A stretch of DNA of 26,307 nt from a virus. The notes beneath the pieces were generated by a model, which had not been told where the DNA came from, made no database searches, and saw only the letters and a list, made by a program, of their open reading frames with translations. This document shows, one piece after another, positions 7,069 through 13,774 of the stretch. Location: the IMG/VR virus record IMGVR_UViG_3300022074_000324, positions 1 through 26,307 of that record. One strand, given 5' to 3'. The first letter of the stretch is position 1. Each line of letters starts with the position of its first letter. The position numbers and the translations under genes were made by a program.

Positions 7069-7554
7069 CTAGTTTTTAGGACCACCAAAGGTTACACGAG
7101 ATTGACGATCGGGTTTATTGATCGCCATAGTAGAGTGAGAATTTTCTCTCATCATATCATGGTCAACAGCCTCAATCTGATCCTGAGTCCTACCATCAAA
7201 GTAAGACTGCCTCTCAGCAACTGTTTCCAGAGGAATACGAGCGAGAATTAATCCGCCAACTCCAAACACACCAGCGTATTTTCCTGAATCCAAAACGGGA
7301 GCCTCGAAATCTGGATACTCATCTTGGCGAACTAATTCGTAGCCTTCGCGTAGACGGGCAGAAATATTTTTCTGATCGTCAAAGCCTCGAACCTCTGCTC
7401 TAATCCAACGATGCTTGTACCCATCGGGCGCAGGCGGTGCGTCTAGCATAGACGGGGGAGCCCATGGCTTTCGCCGTGTCTCTTTCTCCCTTGTCTTGCT
7501 AGCACGAGAGTTACGATCAATGCCTTCGGTTTTTGTAATTTCAATCTCGGACAT
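7069..7554 (-). CDS. Conserved head-region protein of unknown function (161 aa)
   Basis: Residues 1-35 are charged and Arg/Lys-rich (NSRASKTREKETRRKPWAPP). The core has GYKHRWIRAEVRGFDDQKNI, RLREGYELVRQDEYPDF and LILARIPLETVAERQSYFDG, and the tail ends RQSRVTFGGPKN. The 'Gy.hRWir.e..g.dD.kNv..Rl.eGyevVr..eyp' signature is frequent in small proteins encoded between scaffold and capsid genes of marine phages. Its function is not established to my knowledge. It may be an assembly or head-interior protein, since it is made with the scaffold from the same message. Confidence 0.6.
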   Translation of the reverse strand: MSEIEITKTEGIDRNSRASKTREKETRRKPWAPPSMLDAPPAPDGYKHRWIRAEVRGFDDQKNISARLREGYELVRQDEYPDFEAPVLDSGKYAGVFGVGGLILARIPLETVAERQSYFDGRTQDQIEAVDHDMMRENSHSTMAINKPDRQSRVTFGGPKN

Positions 7555-7559
7555 TTCAC

Positions 7560-8462
7560 TTACTCCTTTACGTACTTAGCATACTCATCAAGAGGAACAC
7601 CCAATTTCTTGGCTATTGCAACTTGCGAGGGGGTCAACTTGACCTTGCGGCGTCCAGAATTTTTTGCAGTCCTAGATGCAGAGGCCACCGTCTGAACGGG
7701 TCGAGAGCCTTGCTGACTGGATTTACCAAGCTTGTGCGAAAATTCTTCCGAAACACGCTTGTCTAATTCATTATAGTACTCATCACTGTTCGGGTCAAAC
7801 CCTTCGTTCTCAATAAGCCTTTTATGTATGCCAAAAGCCGCATAAGTCATCACTTCGTCTTTACCAAACCACGGATTACGCTCCGCCCAATCCTCTGCTT
7901 TAGGATCCGGCGTCACTTGCTGTTGCGGAGGCGCTTGTGGTTGAGGGATTTCTTGAGCGGGCGCCTGTTCGGCACGACGTTCCTGTTGAGCCTGTGCTTG
8001 GCGGGCTCTTTCACGAGCAAGGGTTAGTGAGGAAAGCTTTTCCTGCGCGTCCACCGCCGCATCAGTGTCCCCAATAGACATTGCTTGTCTAAGGGCATTC
8101 TTAGCCGCCTCAAGCTCACTTTCAACACGACCAGAGTATTCCTGCACATACCCTTGGTCTAATTTATCTAGACGAGCCTGAAGTTCAGTGGCTTCACGTT
8201 GCTTTGCCTCTGCATATTTAATAGCATCAGCTTCCCGTCGCTCTGCCTCGCGGCGTAGCTTTGTAAGCCTATCTATTCTTTTCTGAGATTCTGGTTTTTC
8301 TGGAGTAGATTCCGGCTCAACCTCGGGAGAAGCAGAGACTTCGGTGCTTTCCTCTTCAGGTTGCTCGATTTCAATTTCTACGGCGTCTTCCCGCGGCTCC
8401 GCCGCAAGGTTGTCGTCAGAGGTATTTTCATACCCCTTTTCTTCAGCGTTTTGATTATCCAT
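7560..8462 (-). CDS. Capsid scaffolding protein (300 aa)
   Basis: Residues 1-60 are acidic and disordered (Glu/Pro-rich). Residues 60-165 form a long predicted coiled coil (RIDRLTKLRREAERREADAI and following). A Gln/Pro-rich linker spans about 165-190. A compact C-terminal part includes WAERNPWFGKDEVMTYAAFG, FDPNSDEYYNELDKRV, and ends in a basic helix (SRTAKNSGRRKVKLTPSQVA). An acidic coiled-coil protein with a basic C-terminal capsid-binding tail directly upstream of capsid genes is the usual phage scaffold. SD GAGGA precedes the ATG by six bases. Confidence 0.85.
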   Translation of the reverse strand: MDNQNAEEKGYENTSDDNLAAEPREDAVEIEIEQPEEESTEVSASPEVEPESTPEKPESQKRIDRLTKLRREAERREADAIKYAEAKQREATELQARLDKLDQGYVQEYSGRVESELEAAKNALRQAMSIGDTDAAVDAQEKLSSLTLARERARQAQAQQERRAEQAPAQEIPQPQAPPQQQVTPDPKAEDWAERNPWFGKDEVMTYAAFGIHKRLIENEGFDPNSDEYYNELDKRVSEEFSHKLGKSSQQGSRPVQTVASASRTAKNSGRRKVKLTPSQVAIAKKLGVPLDEYAKYVKE

Positions 8463-8470
8463 TTTTATCC

Positions 8471-8908
8471 TCAGATGTGTAAAATGTCTTCAGGGTCCAT
8501 AATTTTAGCAAGAACTTCATCATCGTTTAAAATTCTTACTTCCCCGCCCTCAATCTTAAAGCGTGAACCTGCATACCTTGCGAAAATTACCCAATCCCCT
8601 TTTTTGCACCACATGCCCATAGGGAATTTTTGTTTATCTTCGTAAGCTAATGATCCTACTTTAAGGACGTATCCCACTTGCGTGGAAACTTCATTGTTTT
8701 CAATCACTTGATTAGGGAGATAAATACCCCCGTCGGTTTTGGACTTCCCTTTATACGGAAGAACCAATAAACGCCAACCCGTAGGTTCCGGCATTCTGTC
8801 CATAAGTGATTTATCAATAAGTGAGGGGTCAAGTACACGATCTGTAGACTTTACCCAAGGAGTAGACGGTGCTTCCGCGCCGTTTTCTGTTTCAACTTCA
8901 TCAGTCAT
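8471..8908 (-). CDS. GroES-like co-chaperonin (145 aa)
   Basis: Residues 42-140 follow the chaperonin-10 layout. There is an N-terminal strand PTGWRLLVLPYKGKSKTDGG and the mobile loop GGIYLPNQVIENNE. Then come VGYVLKVGSLAYED, the strand KKGDWVIFARYAGSRFKIEG and the C-terminal EVRILNDDEVLAKI. In GroES the mobile loop docks onto host GroEL; phage versions such as T4 gp31 replace GroES to fold capsid subunits. The 40-residue N-terminal extension, rich in acidic residues, is not part of the domain. Placement next to scaffold and capsid genes fits capsid folding. AGGAG seven bases upstream fixes the start. Confidence 0.88.
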   Translation of the reverse strand: MTDEVETENGAEAPSTPWVKSTDRVLDPSLIDKSLMDRMPEPTGWRLLVLPYKGKSKTDGGIYLPNQVIENNEVSTQVGYVLKVGSLAYEDKQKFPMGMWCKKGDWVIFARYAGSRFKIEGGEVRILNDDEVLAKIMDPEDILHI

Positions 8909-9098
8909 TTATTCGCTCCTGTTTTTCTAGCAGGCTCTTGAGTTCCTGTTCAATATATTCCAGACCATCTAGGTTTCCCATTAGCTGTCTGTAATGTTCC
9001 ATATCCTTTACACTGTTGTTAACCAAAAGCTCCGATATTTGGGTCTTTTTGTCTTTTACAAGTTTCAGAATAAACTGTGCAAGATTTATCTCATCCAT
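8901..9098 (-). CDS. Small coiled-coil protein, possibly leaderless message (65 aa)
   Basis: Charged helical protein: INLAQFILKLVKDKKTQISE, VNNSVKDMEHYRQLMGNLDG, LEYIEQELKSLLEKQERI. Short proteins of this kind are common in marine phage late operons; function is unknown. No SD sequence precedes the ATG. A predicted minus-strand promoter (TTGACA at 9133-9128, 17-nt spacer, TACATA at 9110-9105) would start transcription at about 9098, exactly at the start codon, which suggests a leaderless transcript. It may also be made from read-through of the upstream holin message. Overlaps the GroES-like gene by 8 nt. Confidence 0.7.
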   Translation of the reverse strand: MDEINLAQFILKLVKDKKTQISELLVNNSVKDMEHYRQLMGNLDGLEYIEQELKSLLEKQERIND

Positions 9099-9104
9099 AT
9101 AGGA

Positions 9105-9147
9105 TATGTACTAATTATTCTCGTACCTGTCAATCTTTTGACAGGTA
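9105..9147 (-). promoter_or_regulatory. Promoter overlapping a 10-bp inverted repeat
   Basis: Perfect inverted repeat TACCTGTCAA / TTGACAGGTA with a 4-nt loop at 9124-9147; each arm holds a TTGACA hexamer. The minus-strand -35 pairs with TACATA after 17 nt. No U-run follows on the minus strand, so it is a poor terminator there, and an operator/promoter reading is preferred. A similar palindrome with two TTGACA arms lies at 23531-23549 and a weaker one at 17522-17535. Confidence 0.55.
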
Positions 9148-9152
9148 TAAAT

Positions 9153-9533
9153 TTATTTTTTCTTAAACTTATCCAGACCCTTAATCCCCAGCGCGGCAGA
9201 TATTGTAAGGAATAGTAAATAGGTGTACCACTCTGGTAATTCATTTAAGCGGTCAAAGCCGTTTTTTACTACATTTTCCATGCCCGGGATGAAAACTAGA
9301 ATTACGGGAATTAATACAACTACCGTTACTATTTCATCCTTGAGTGAGGATTTTGTGGACTCCGCCATAATTAATTCCCACTTACTGTCGTGAGTGGCGG
9401 CGGTCTTCATTATTTCTGCTTTTGCTTCTGCCTCAGTTTGTGCAAGAGTAGCTTTCGCTTTTTGCTTGGATACTTGCCCCTCAACAAAAGACCCTGCCAA
9501 CGATGCGATAGGACCAATAAGAGCTTGAAACAT
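9153..9533 (-). CDS. Three-TM holin of gene-transfer-agent type (126 aa)
   Basis: Layout follows the GTA_holin_3TM family. There is an N-terminal amphipathic segment (MFQALIGPIASLAGSFVEGQ), an Ala/Glu-rich helix to about residue 45, then the signature KWELIMAESTKSSLKDEIVT (51-70). Hydrophobic segments follow at about 68-84 (VVVLIPVILVFIPG) and 103-119 (YTYLLFLTISAALGIKG), with a Lys-rich tail. Such proteins form the membrane lesion that releases gene transfer agents and phages of Alphaproteobacteria. SD GAGGAG lies six bases upstream, partly inside the preceding gene's last codons. It is the clearest lysis gene of the window. Confidence 0.8.
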   Translation of the reverse strand: MFQALIGPIASLAGSFVEGQVSKQKAKATLAQTEAEAKAEIMKTAATHDSKWELIMAESTKSSLKDEIVTVVVLIPVILVFIPGMENVVKNGFDRLNELPEWYTYLLFLTISAALGIKGLDKFKKK

Positions 9534-9536
9534 GAG

Positions 9537-9746
9537 TTACTCCTCAATAAAATCTAAAATTTCCCCGTTTAAAACCATTACCTTTAGTTCTTTACAAGAC
9601 CATTTCTCATCAAAATTATTTGTGTGCCCTACATTACGTTTTATTTTTCGGCGTACAGACAAACACTCGCCCAAAGATTTGTACGGGGTATACTCCGCCT
9701 TTTCCCCGCCGATTACCAATAATAAAACAAAAGTAAGTTCAACCAC
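9537..9746 (-). CDS. Small secreted two-cysteine protein (69 aa)
   Basis: Starts with a short hydrophobic signal-like segment (LTFVLLLVIGG). It is followed by EYTPYKSLGECLSVRRKIKR and, near the end, WSCKELKVMVLN. The 'PYkSL.eC...rrki ... w.CkelkV' pattern with two Cys is typical of small exported phage proteins near lysis genes. A second protein with the same plan lies at 17186-17389. Its position directly before the holin suggests a periplasmic role in lysis, for example spanin-like or regulatory, but no lipobox or clear second membrane segment is present. Confidence 0.6.
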   Translation of the reverse strand: MVELTFVLLLVIGGEKAEYTPYKSLGECLSVRRKIKRNVGHTNNFDEKWSCKELKVMVLNGEILDFIEE

Positions 9747-10131
9747 CGTTACGAATCTTCTCTAAATTTTCTTCTAGGTTTGTTATCCGCTTCTCATAGA
9801 ATTCTAGCGTTAGCTTCTGCTGCTGATCGTAGGGCGCTTTACCGCTCTCAATTTCGTTTTGTAACTTTTCTAGCTCGGTGGCTATATGCTCTATCAACAT
9901 AAACTGCTCAGAGTCGGCAGGCAGGCTACCCATTTCGCCGCGAGGCCATTTAATTCTAAACTCGGTGTTCTGCTCAAGGTCAGAGTTCATCATAGTGATG
10001 TTTGTCTCAATAGTGTTTAATCTAGCTGTTAGGCCAAAATACGCCCAAGTTGCGAGAGAGACAGCGCCCAGCATTGATATTATATTACGAAGCGGTAATG
10101 CTACCTCTGTATTTTCACTGACTCTTGGCAT
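9739..10131 (-). CDS. Single-TM coiled-coil protein of the lysis region (130 aa)
   Basis: A TM segment at about 14-35 (NIISMLGAVSLATWAYFGLT) precedes a helical domain. There, residues 59-78 read RIKWPRGEMGSLPADSEQFM, a conserved block I recognise from marine phage proteins next to holin genes. The remainder (LIEHIATELEKLQNEIESGK, EFYEKRITNLEENLEKI) is coiled coil. Function is not known; topology and position suggest a lysis accessory or membrane-anchored virion protein. It overlaps the upstream tiny TM gene by 17 nt and the next gene by 8 nt. Confidence 0.65.
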   Translation of the reverse strand: MPRVSENTEVALPLRNIISMLGAVSLATWAYFGLTARLNTIETNITMMNSDLEQNTEFRIKWPRGEMGSLPADSEQFMLIEHIATELEKLQNEIESGKAPYDQQQKLTLEFYEKRITNLEENLEKIRNGG

Positions 10132-10225
10132 TTTTAAACCTGTGCCTAAAGAACAAAATTAAGTTTACAAAAGTGTTTAAGGTAACCATCAACACTAACC
10201 AGTATTGTAATTCTACAGGCATCAT
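10115..10225 (-). CDS. Tiny membrane protein (36 aa)
   Basis: Short minus frame opening ATGATG at 10220-10225: the product begins MMPVELQYWLVLMVTLNTFV and ends NLILFFRHRFKNAKSQ. One hydrophobic segment (about 8-26) is flanked by an acidic N-side and a basic C-side, as in small single-TM phage proteins. It fills the only gap of this operon stretch and its ends overlap both neighbours (4 and 17 nt), as real genes here do. Function unknown; holin accessory is possible. Confidence 0.65.
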   Translation of the reverse strand: MMPVELQYWLVLMVTLNTFVNLILFFRHRFKNAKSQ

Positions 10226-10434
10226 TTTTTCTCGCTGTTAAGCCAGACTGCAAAAGCCCCCGTAAGGGCCCCTGTTACCGTTGCGGTCAATGCCGTAGCC
10301 TCTGCGGTTATCATTCCAGCATCGTGCGTATCCATGAACCATAAAAGAACATGAATATACATATAGGTCATCACCGCCATCATGGCACGAGGAAGTAATT
10401 TCCAAGCAAGGATTTTTTCAAAAGTCATACTCAT
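10222..10434 (-). CDS. Holin-like two-TM protein (70 aa)
   Basis: Two hydrophobic segments at about 15-34 (PRAMMAVMTYMYIHVLLWFM) and 43-65 (AEATALTATVTGALTGAFAV) end in WLNSEKK. The 'LPR.mm..mt.m...v..Wfm...d.t..ea.l...v.ga.tGaFavWlnhE' plan is common to small class II holin-like proteins of marine phages. Chosen start is ATG at 10434, overlapping the upstream TGA as ATGA; longer in-frame starts overlap the upstream gene by up to 52 nt. It may act with, or instead of, the three-TM holin. Confidence 0.65.
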   Translation of the reverse strand: MSMTFEKILAWKLLPRAMMAVMTYMYIHVLLWFMDTHDAGMITAEATALTATVTGALTGAFAVWLNSEKK

Positions 10435-10874
10435 AATGTTGTCAACCATAATAAAAAAACCAGTGCCCCTCCTACTAAACAAATCAGCGAAGAAATGAGT
10501 AATATATTAACAATTTCCTCTATTCGCTTCTGTCGTAACCTTTGTTCTTCCAACTTTTGTTTTCTAAGTTGTCCTTGAATGCGAATCACATCGTTCCAAG
10601 CGTTTATCCCATAGTTTGAAATCAAAAAATTACGAAGCTCGTCCTCCATTTTTTCCGCCTTTTTCTTAGCGGCATACGTTTCTAAAGCCTCTTCTTCAAT
10701 GCTTCCAAAGCGGCGGCTTTTAGCTTTCTCGTGAGAAGTCTTAACTGTTTGTATTGCTCCCATCCAGCGTCCAATGTCGCCCGCCATGGTTTCCAGTTCT
10801 CTGCCGTGTTTAAAACCCGCGCAAATAGCCGCATAGCTCGCCTGTGCGATTCCAATAGCTGTAATAGGATCCAA
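10431..10874 (-). CDS. Membrane protein with central coiled coil, TTG start (147 aa)
   Basis: Product begins (M)DPITAIGIAQASYAAICAGF, continues with GDIGRWMGAIQTV, a charged helix (EEEALETYAAKKKAEKMEDE), then YGINAWNDVIRIQGQLRKQK, and ends in a TM segment (about 123-146). This is a family of unknown function frequent in cyanophages and other marine phages, recognised by 'MDPvtAi..A...f.aik.Gf..Grdie.m.gdi.rWmgAi'. No in-frame ATG exists: the stop codon TAG lies five codons upstream of TTG at 10874, and the conserved N-terminus begins exactly at TTG. GGATGGA is the only SD-like stretch. Confidence 0.7.
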   Translation of the reverse strand: MDPITAIGIAQASYAAICAGFKHGRELETMAGDIGRWMGAIQTVKTSHEKAKSRRFGSIEEEALETYAAKKKAEKMEDELRNFLISNYGINAWNDVIRIQGQLRKQKLEEQRLRQKRIEEIVNILLISSLICLVGGALVFLLWLTTL

Positions 10875-10915
10875 CGTATATCCATCCTAAAAATCGAGCC
10901 CCCTCTTTGCTCTAC

Positions 10916-11110
10916 TTACTTGCACCCAGTGTAGCCCCCGCCCCTTTTGGCGGCGCCCATACCACGAGCAGTCATGCGACTCATTGTGGTAGGTATAGAA
11001 ACTTCCTTGGCTTCTCCATATGGAATACGGCCCTGACCATCGATCTCGGCGTAGGCGTTTGCTTTAGGTGCATCTTTAGGGGTGTTGGTTACGATTTTTA
11101 CTGCGCTCAT
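10916..11110 (-). CDS. Small conserved protein, GYTGCK C-terminus (64 aa)
   Basis: Contains KANAYAEIDGQGRIPYGEAK, then MSRMTARGMGAAKRGGGYTG and a final Cys-Lys. Gly/Lys-rich ends of the form 'RGmGaAkrGg-ytGC' are common in tiny phage proteins next to portal genes; function unknown. The ATG overlaps the portal stop as ATGA, so the gene is translationally coupled to portal synthesis. Confidence 0.65.
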   Translation of the reverse strand: MSAVKIVTNTPKDAPKANAYAEIDGQGRIPYGEAKEVSIPTTMSRMTARGMGAAKRGGGYTGCK

Positions 11111-13509
11111 TTTACGCTCCTTTGTTTCATAATTTCACGTTGCATACCTGCTTCAATACGCGCCGCAGTCTGCTCTTCTTGACTTTGAATGCGCTCGTCA
11201 AACTGGCGAGACTTATCTAACAAGGTTGCCTGCTTGATATCCAAAGTTCTATCTGATGCTTCCTTGTCATTCTGTTCTTTAAGGGCCTCTAACTGTAGCT
11301 CTTGTTCTTTGAGAGCCACTACAGGGTCCTGCTGACCTTGGCCTGAAATTTGGCGCCCTATTTCCTGAACAGACTGCAAGCCTTGAGCCATAAACTGTGC
11401 GGCTAAAGCATCCACTTGCATCTGTATTTCGGGTGGGATCTGCTGTTGACCTTCGATTCCCATCTGAGCCATAGCTTTCTCAACCGAATCAATTTGAACG
11501 TGTTGCATAACATGCTTCTGTACCCCTACGGCAACGGCAGGGTTAGCACCCACAAGTGGGGAAGAAGCAAATACAAGGTGCGCCAAGATATGAGACTCGT
11601 GGCTTTGGCCCGGAAACGCCTGTAGCTTAACGGCATCAAGGGCGTCCATATTTTCTTGGGCAGGGTCTTTTGGTACAGGCTGTACATTTTGCTCATTCTT
11701 CAGATACTTGTCGATGTCACGAACGCCAAGCGCCTCGTACATGTCACGATATACCTCATACATGTTATGCATTTGTGGCGCTTGCGCCGCTAACTGCATT
11801 TGTGTCTGAGCAAGTGCAATTCTCTGTGCTTGTGAAAACACGTTAGGATTAGACACAGGAATGACATCAATGCGGTCATCAAAATCCTCTGCCTTCACCG
11901 CAGAATCAACACCCTCAATGGAATACGGATATACTGGTGGCAAGCTCTCTGCCATAACACGAGACAAAAGCTTGAACTCGATTTTCATGGCATAGTGTAG
12001 GCGCTTATGCACTGCACTCATAACACGAGAGCCCTGTTCCATCAAGGCAATAGTGGTGCCTACAGCCGCCTGCTGGTTGCCGTCACCTACCTTCATGTCC
12101 GTAATAGTGGCGAACCTACGGCCCGCATCTACGACAAAGCCCAGAAGGCTGAAAAGAGTGTTATCAGGGCCTTTGAACGGCAAAGGCATCAAACTGTCCC
12201 GAATCGCGCCGCCCGGAGCGTCTACATCTCTAAATTCACCCGGTTGCAGAGGCTCATCATCGTCCCTGATCCGTAGTCCGCGGGCCTTGAAACCTGCTGG
12301 GAGGTTAGAAAGCGTCCCAGCATCAATCAATTGCCGTAAAGCAGAGGTCGCGGTCCGCGATAACCCGCCAATGGTATGAATTAAACCCAATCCGTAGAAC
12401 CCAAACCCCGGTAAAAACTTATAATGCACAAAATACTGAATTTTCTGCATGGTATCGTCATCTTCGCGGTAGTTTCTGCGTATCGAAAGCACCTGACCGT
12501 TGTCCTGCGACAAAGTTACGACATACGGAAGCTTGATTCCGGTTGGCTCACCGTCTTCACCAATGTCCTCGTACCCCTCAAGGTCCAAATCGACATGACA
12601 TTCAAGCATCGTACAATCATAGTCCACGGACCCCGGTTCCATGCCCGTGATTCTATCCAACTCATCGGTTACACTGTCTTCATCGCCCTGCTGTGGAAGC
12701 ACAGGGATGTCCCGATAGAAGCCCAAAATCTGTTTTTTACGCAAATCATTCAAACTCATACGCACGACATGCGTGATATTTGGGCAACTCTCTAAATCAG
12801 AGGTTTCATAGGGCACAACGAGGTTCTCCGCAGGGATGAATTTACTCACCGCGCGGTCAATACTCTCGTCATAGTAGACTTTCTTGAAGGTACTACCTGC
12901 TAATGGTAGATAAAACAGCATCTGATCCATGTCAGGAGTGTAATCTTCCATCACATTAGTAATGTAGTAATTCATAAAGTCCTTTACTCTCAGAGCTTGG
13001 TCGGACTTTGCGGCATCCCCAGACCCAACGATAGCAGTACGCACGGGTCCGCCCGCTGGCAACAACTCGTTAAAGGCTTGTGCCTGAAACTGCACCGCGG
13101 CCTCTGCCAATAATGGATGGGTGACTCCACTTGCTCCTCTGAAGGGCTCCGCTCTTTCGGAATAATTGAATCCCAGTAGTTCCAAACCGTTAGCGTAAGC
13201 ATCTTCCCAATCCTGTCTACTAGCTTTGTTAGCGTCAAAGTCGCTCATAAGTTCGCTTGCAACAGACCCTAAAATGCGATCATCCATGTCTTCTGCAAGA
13301 TTTGAATAAAAATCGCCCTCTGGAACCTCCCCCATAGGGTCAAAGTCAATGACAGCGCCGCCATCATCTTCCATTTCAACGTCAATGTCTTCAGCAATGC
13401 CCGATAAATCCAAAGTACCGGGAGCTTCAATCTCAACTTCCGCCATCAACTCCTCGGGGTCAACTTGCGGATTCTGGTTTTCTACCAGAGAGACGGGTGG
13501 TCTAGCCAT
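11107..13509 (-). CDS. Portal protein (800 aa)
   Basis: An acidic leader (about 1-65) is followed by a long portal core. It has RQDWEDAYANGLELLGFNYS, RAEPFRGASGVTHPLLAEAA, and FQAQAFNELLPAGGPVRTAI. Then come FKKVYYDESIDRAVSKFIPA, ENLVVPYET, YFVHYKFLPGFGFYGLGLIH and RFATITDMKVGDGNQQAAVG. A Gln-rich coiled-coil tail ends the protein (about 730-800). Order and size match large portal proteins of the P22-like type in marine phages. The dodecameric ring is the DNA entry vertex and docks terminase. GAGGAAG precedes the ATG; the gene lies between the small conserved genes 13509-13760 and 10916-11110. Confidence 0.9.
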   Translation of the reverse strand: MARPPVSLVENQNPQVDPEELMAEVEIEAPGTLDLSGIAEDIDVEMEDDGGAVIDFDPMGEVPEGDFYSNLAEDMDDRILGSVASELMSDFDANKASRQDWEDAYANGLELLGFNYSERAEPFRGASGVTHPLLAEAAVQFQAQAFNELLPAGGPVRTAIVGSGDAAKSDQALRVKDFMNYYITNVMEDYTPDMDQMLFYLPLAGSTFKKVYYDESIDRAVSKFIPAENLVVPYETSDLESCPNITHVVRMSLNDLRKKQILGFYRDIPVLPQQGDEDSVTDELDRITGMEPGSVDYDCTMLECHVDLDLEGYEDIGEDGEPTGIKLPYVVTLSQDNGQVLSIRRNYREDDDTMQKIQYFVHYKFLPGFGFYGLGLIHTIGGLSRTATSALRQLIDAGTLSNLPAGFKARGLRIRDDDEPLQPGEFRDVDAPGGAIRDSLMPLPFKGPDNTLFSLLGFVVDAGRRFATITDMKVGDGNQQAAVGTTIALMEQGSRVMSAVHKRLHYAMKIEFKLLSRVMAESLPPVYPYSIEGVDSAVKAEDFDDRIDVIPVSNPNVFSQAQRIALAQTQMQLAAQAPQMHNMYEVYRDMYEALGVRDIDKYLKNEQNVQPVPKDPAQENMDALDAVKLQAFPGQSHESHILAHLVFASSPLVGANPAVAVGVQKHVMQHVQIDSVEKAMAQMGIEGQQQIPPEIQMQVDALAAQFMAQGLQSVQEIGRQISGQGQQDPVVALKEQELQLEALKEQNDKEASDRTLDIKQATLLDKSRQFDERIQSQEEQTAARIEAGMQREIMKQRSVK

Positions 13510-13760
13510 TATACTTCCTCGTTAATAGGGGAACACGCACATCGTGGCGACATTCCTCGGATAAAAACAGGGGTGTCTTCCCCTACATAAGCCCCCACTA
13601 CATTATATTCCATAAACTCTATTGCATCGTCTAGGGTCATGCCATCCCTTTCCTGCAATATGTGTACGCACTTGTCCCAATCATAAGCAATCATTGTAGG
13701 GGACCCACAACGCTCTGCCGAACCTATAATTGCCCCGTCAAAACCTTCTGCCTTCATCAT
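13509..13760 (-). CDS. Conserved phage protein of unknown function (83 aa)
   Basis: Core: FDGAIIGSAERCGSPTMIAY, DWDKCVHILQERDGMTLDDA, IEFMEYNVVGAYVGEDTPVF. The pattern 'aiiGvaeRcG.p.vlvYd.dkciei L..rdGMs.eeA.Ef.efNv.GAyvGe.TPvf' is widespread in phages, with no known activity. I choose the ATG at 13760 because AAGGAGGAG lies six bases upstream; an ATG at 13778 is in frame but lies before that SD. Cys residues at the C-terminus (RCACSP) are notable. Confidence 0.7.
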   Translation of the reverse strand: MMKAEGFDGAIIGSAERCGSPTMIAYDWDKCVHILQERDGMTLDDAIEFMEYNVVGAYVGEDTPVFIRGMSPRCACSPINEEV

Positions 13761-13774
13761 AACATACTCCTCCT

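Noticed and set aside
9124-9147. Hairpin read as a terminator after the holin
   Set aside because: No U-run follows on the minus strand; the arms are -35 boxes, so a promoter/operator reading fits better. On the plus strand an A/T-rich stretch follows but no gene needs ending.
12424-12795. Rightward 123-codon frame opposite the portal gene
   Set aside because: Shadow of the portal; no SD and no recognisable protein.
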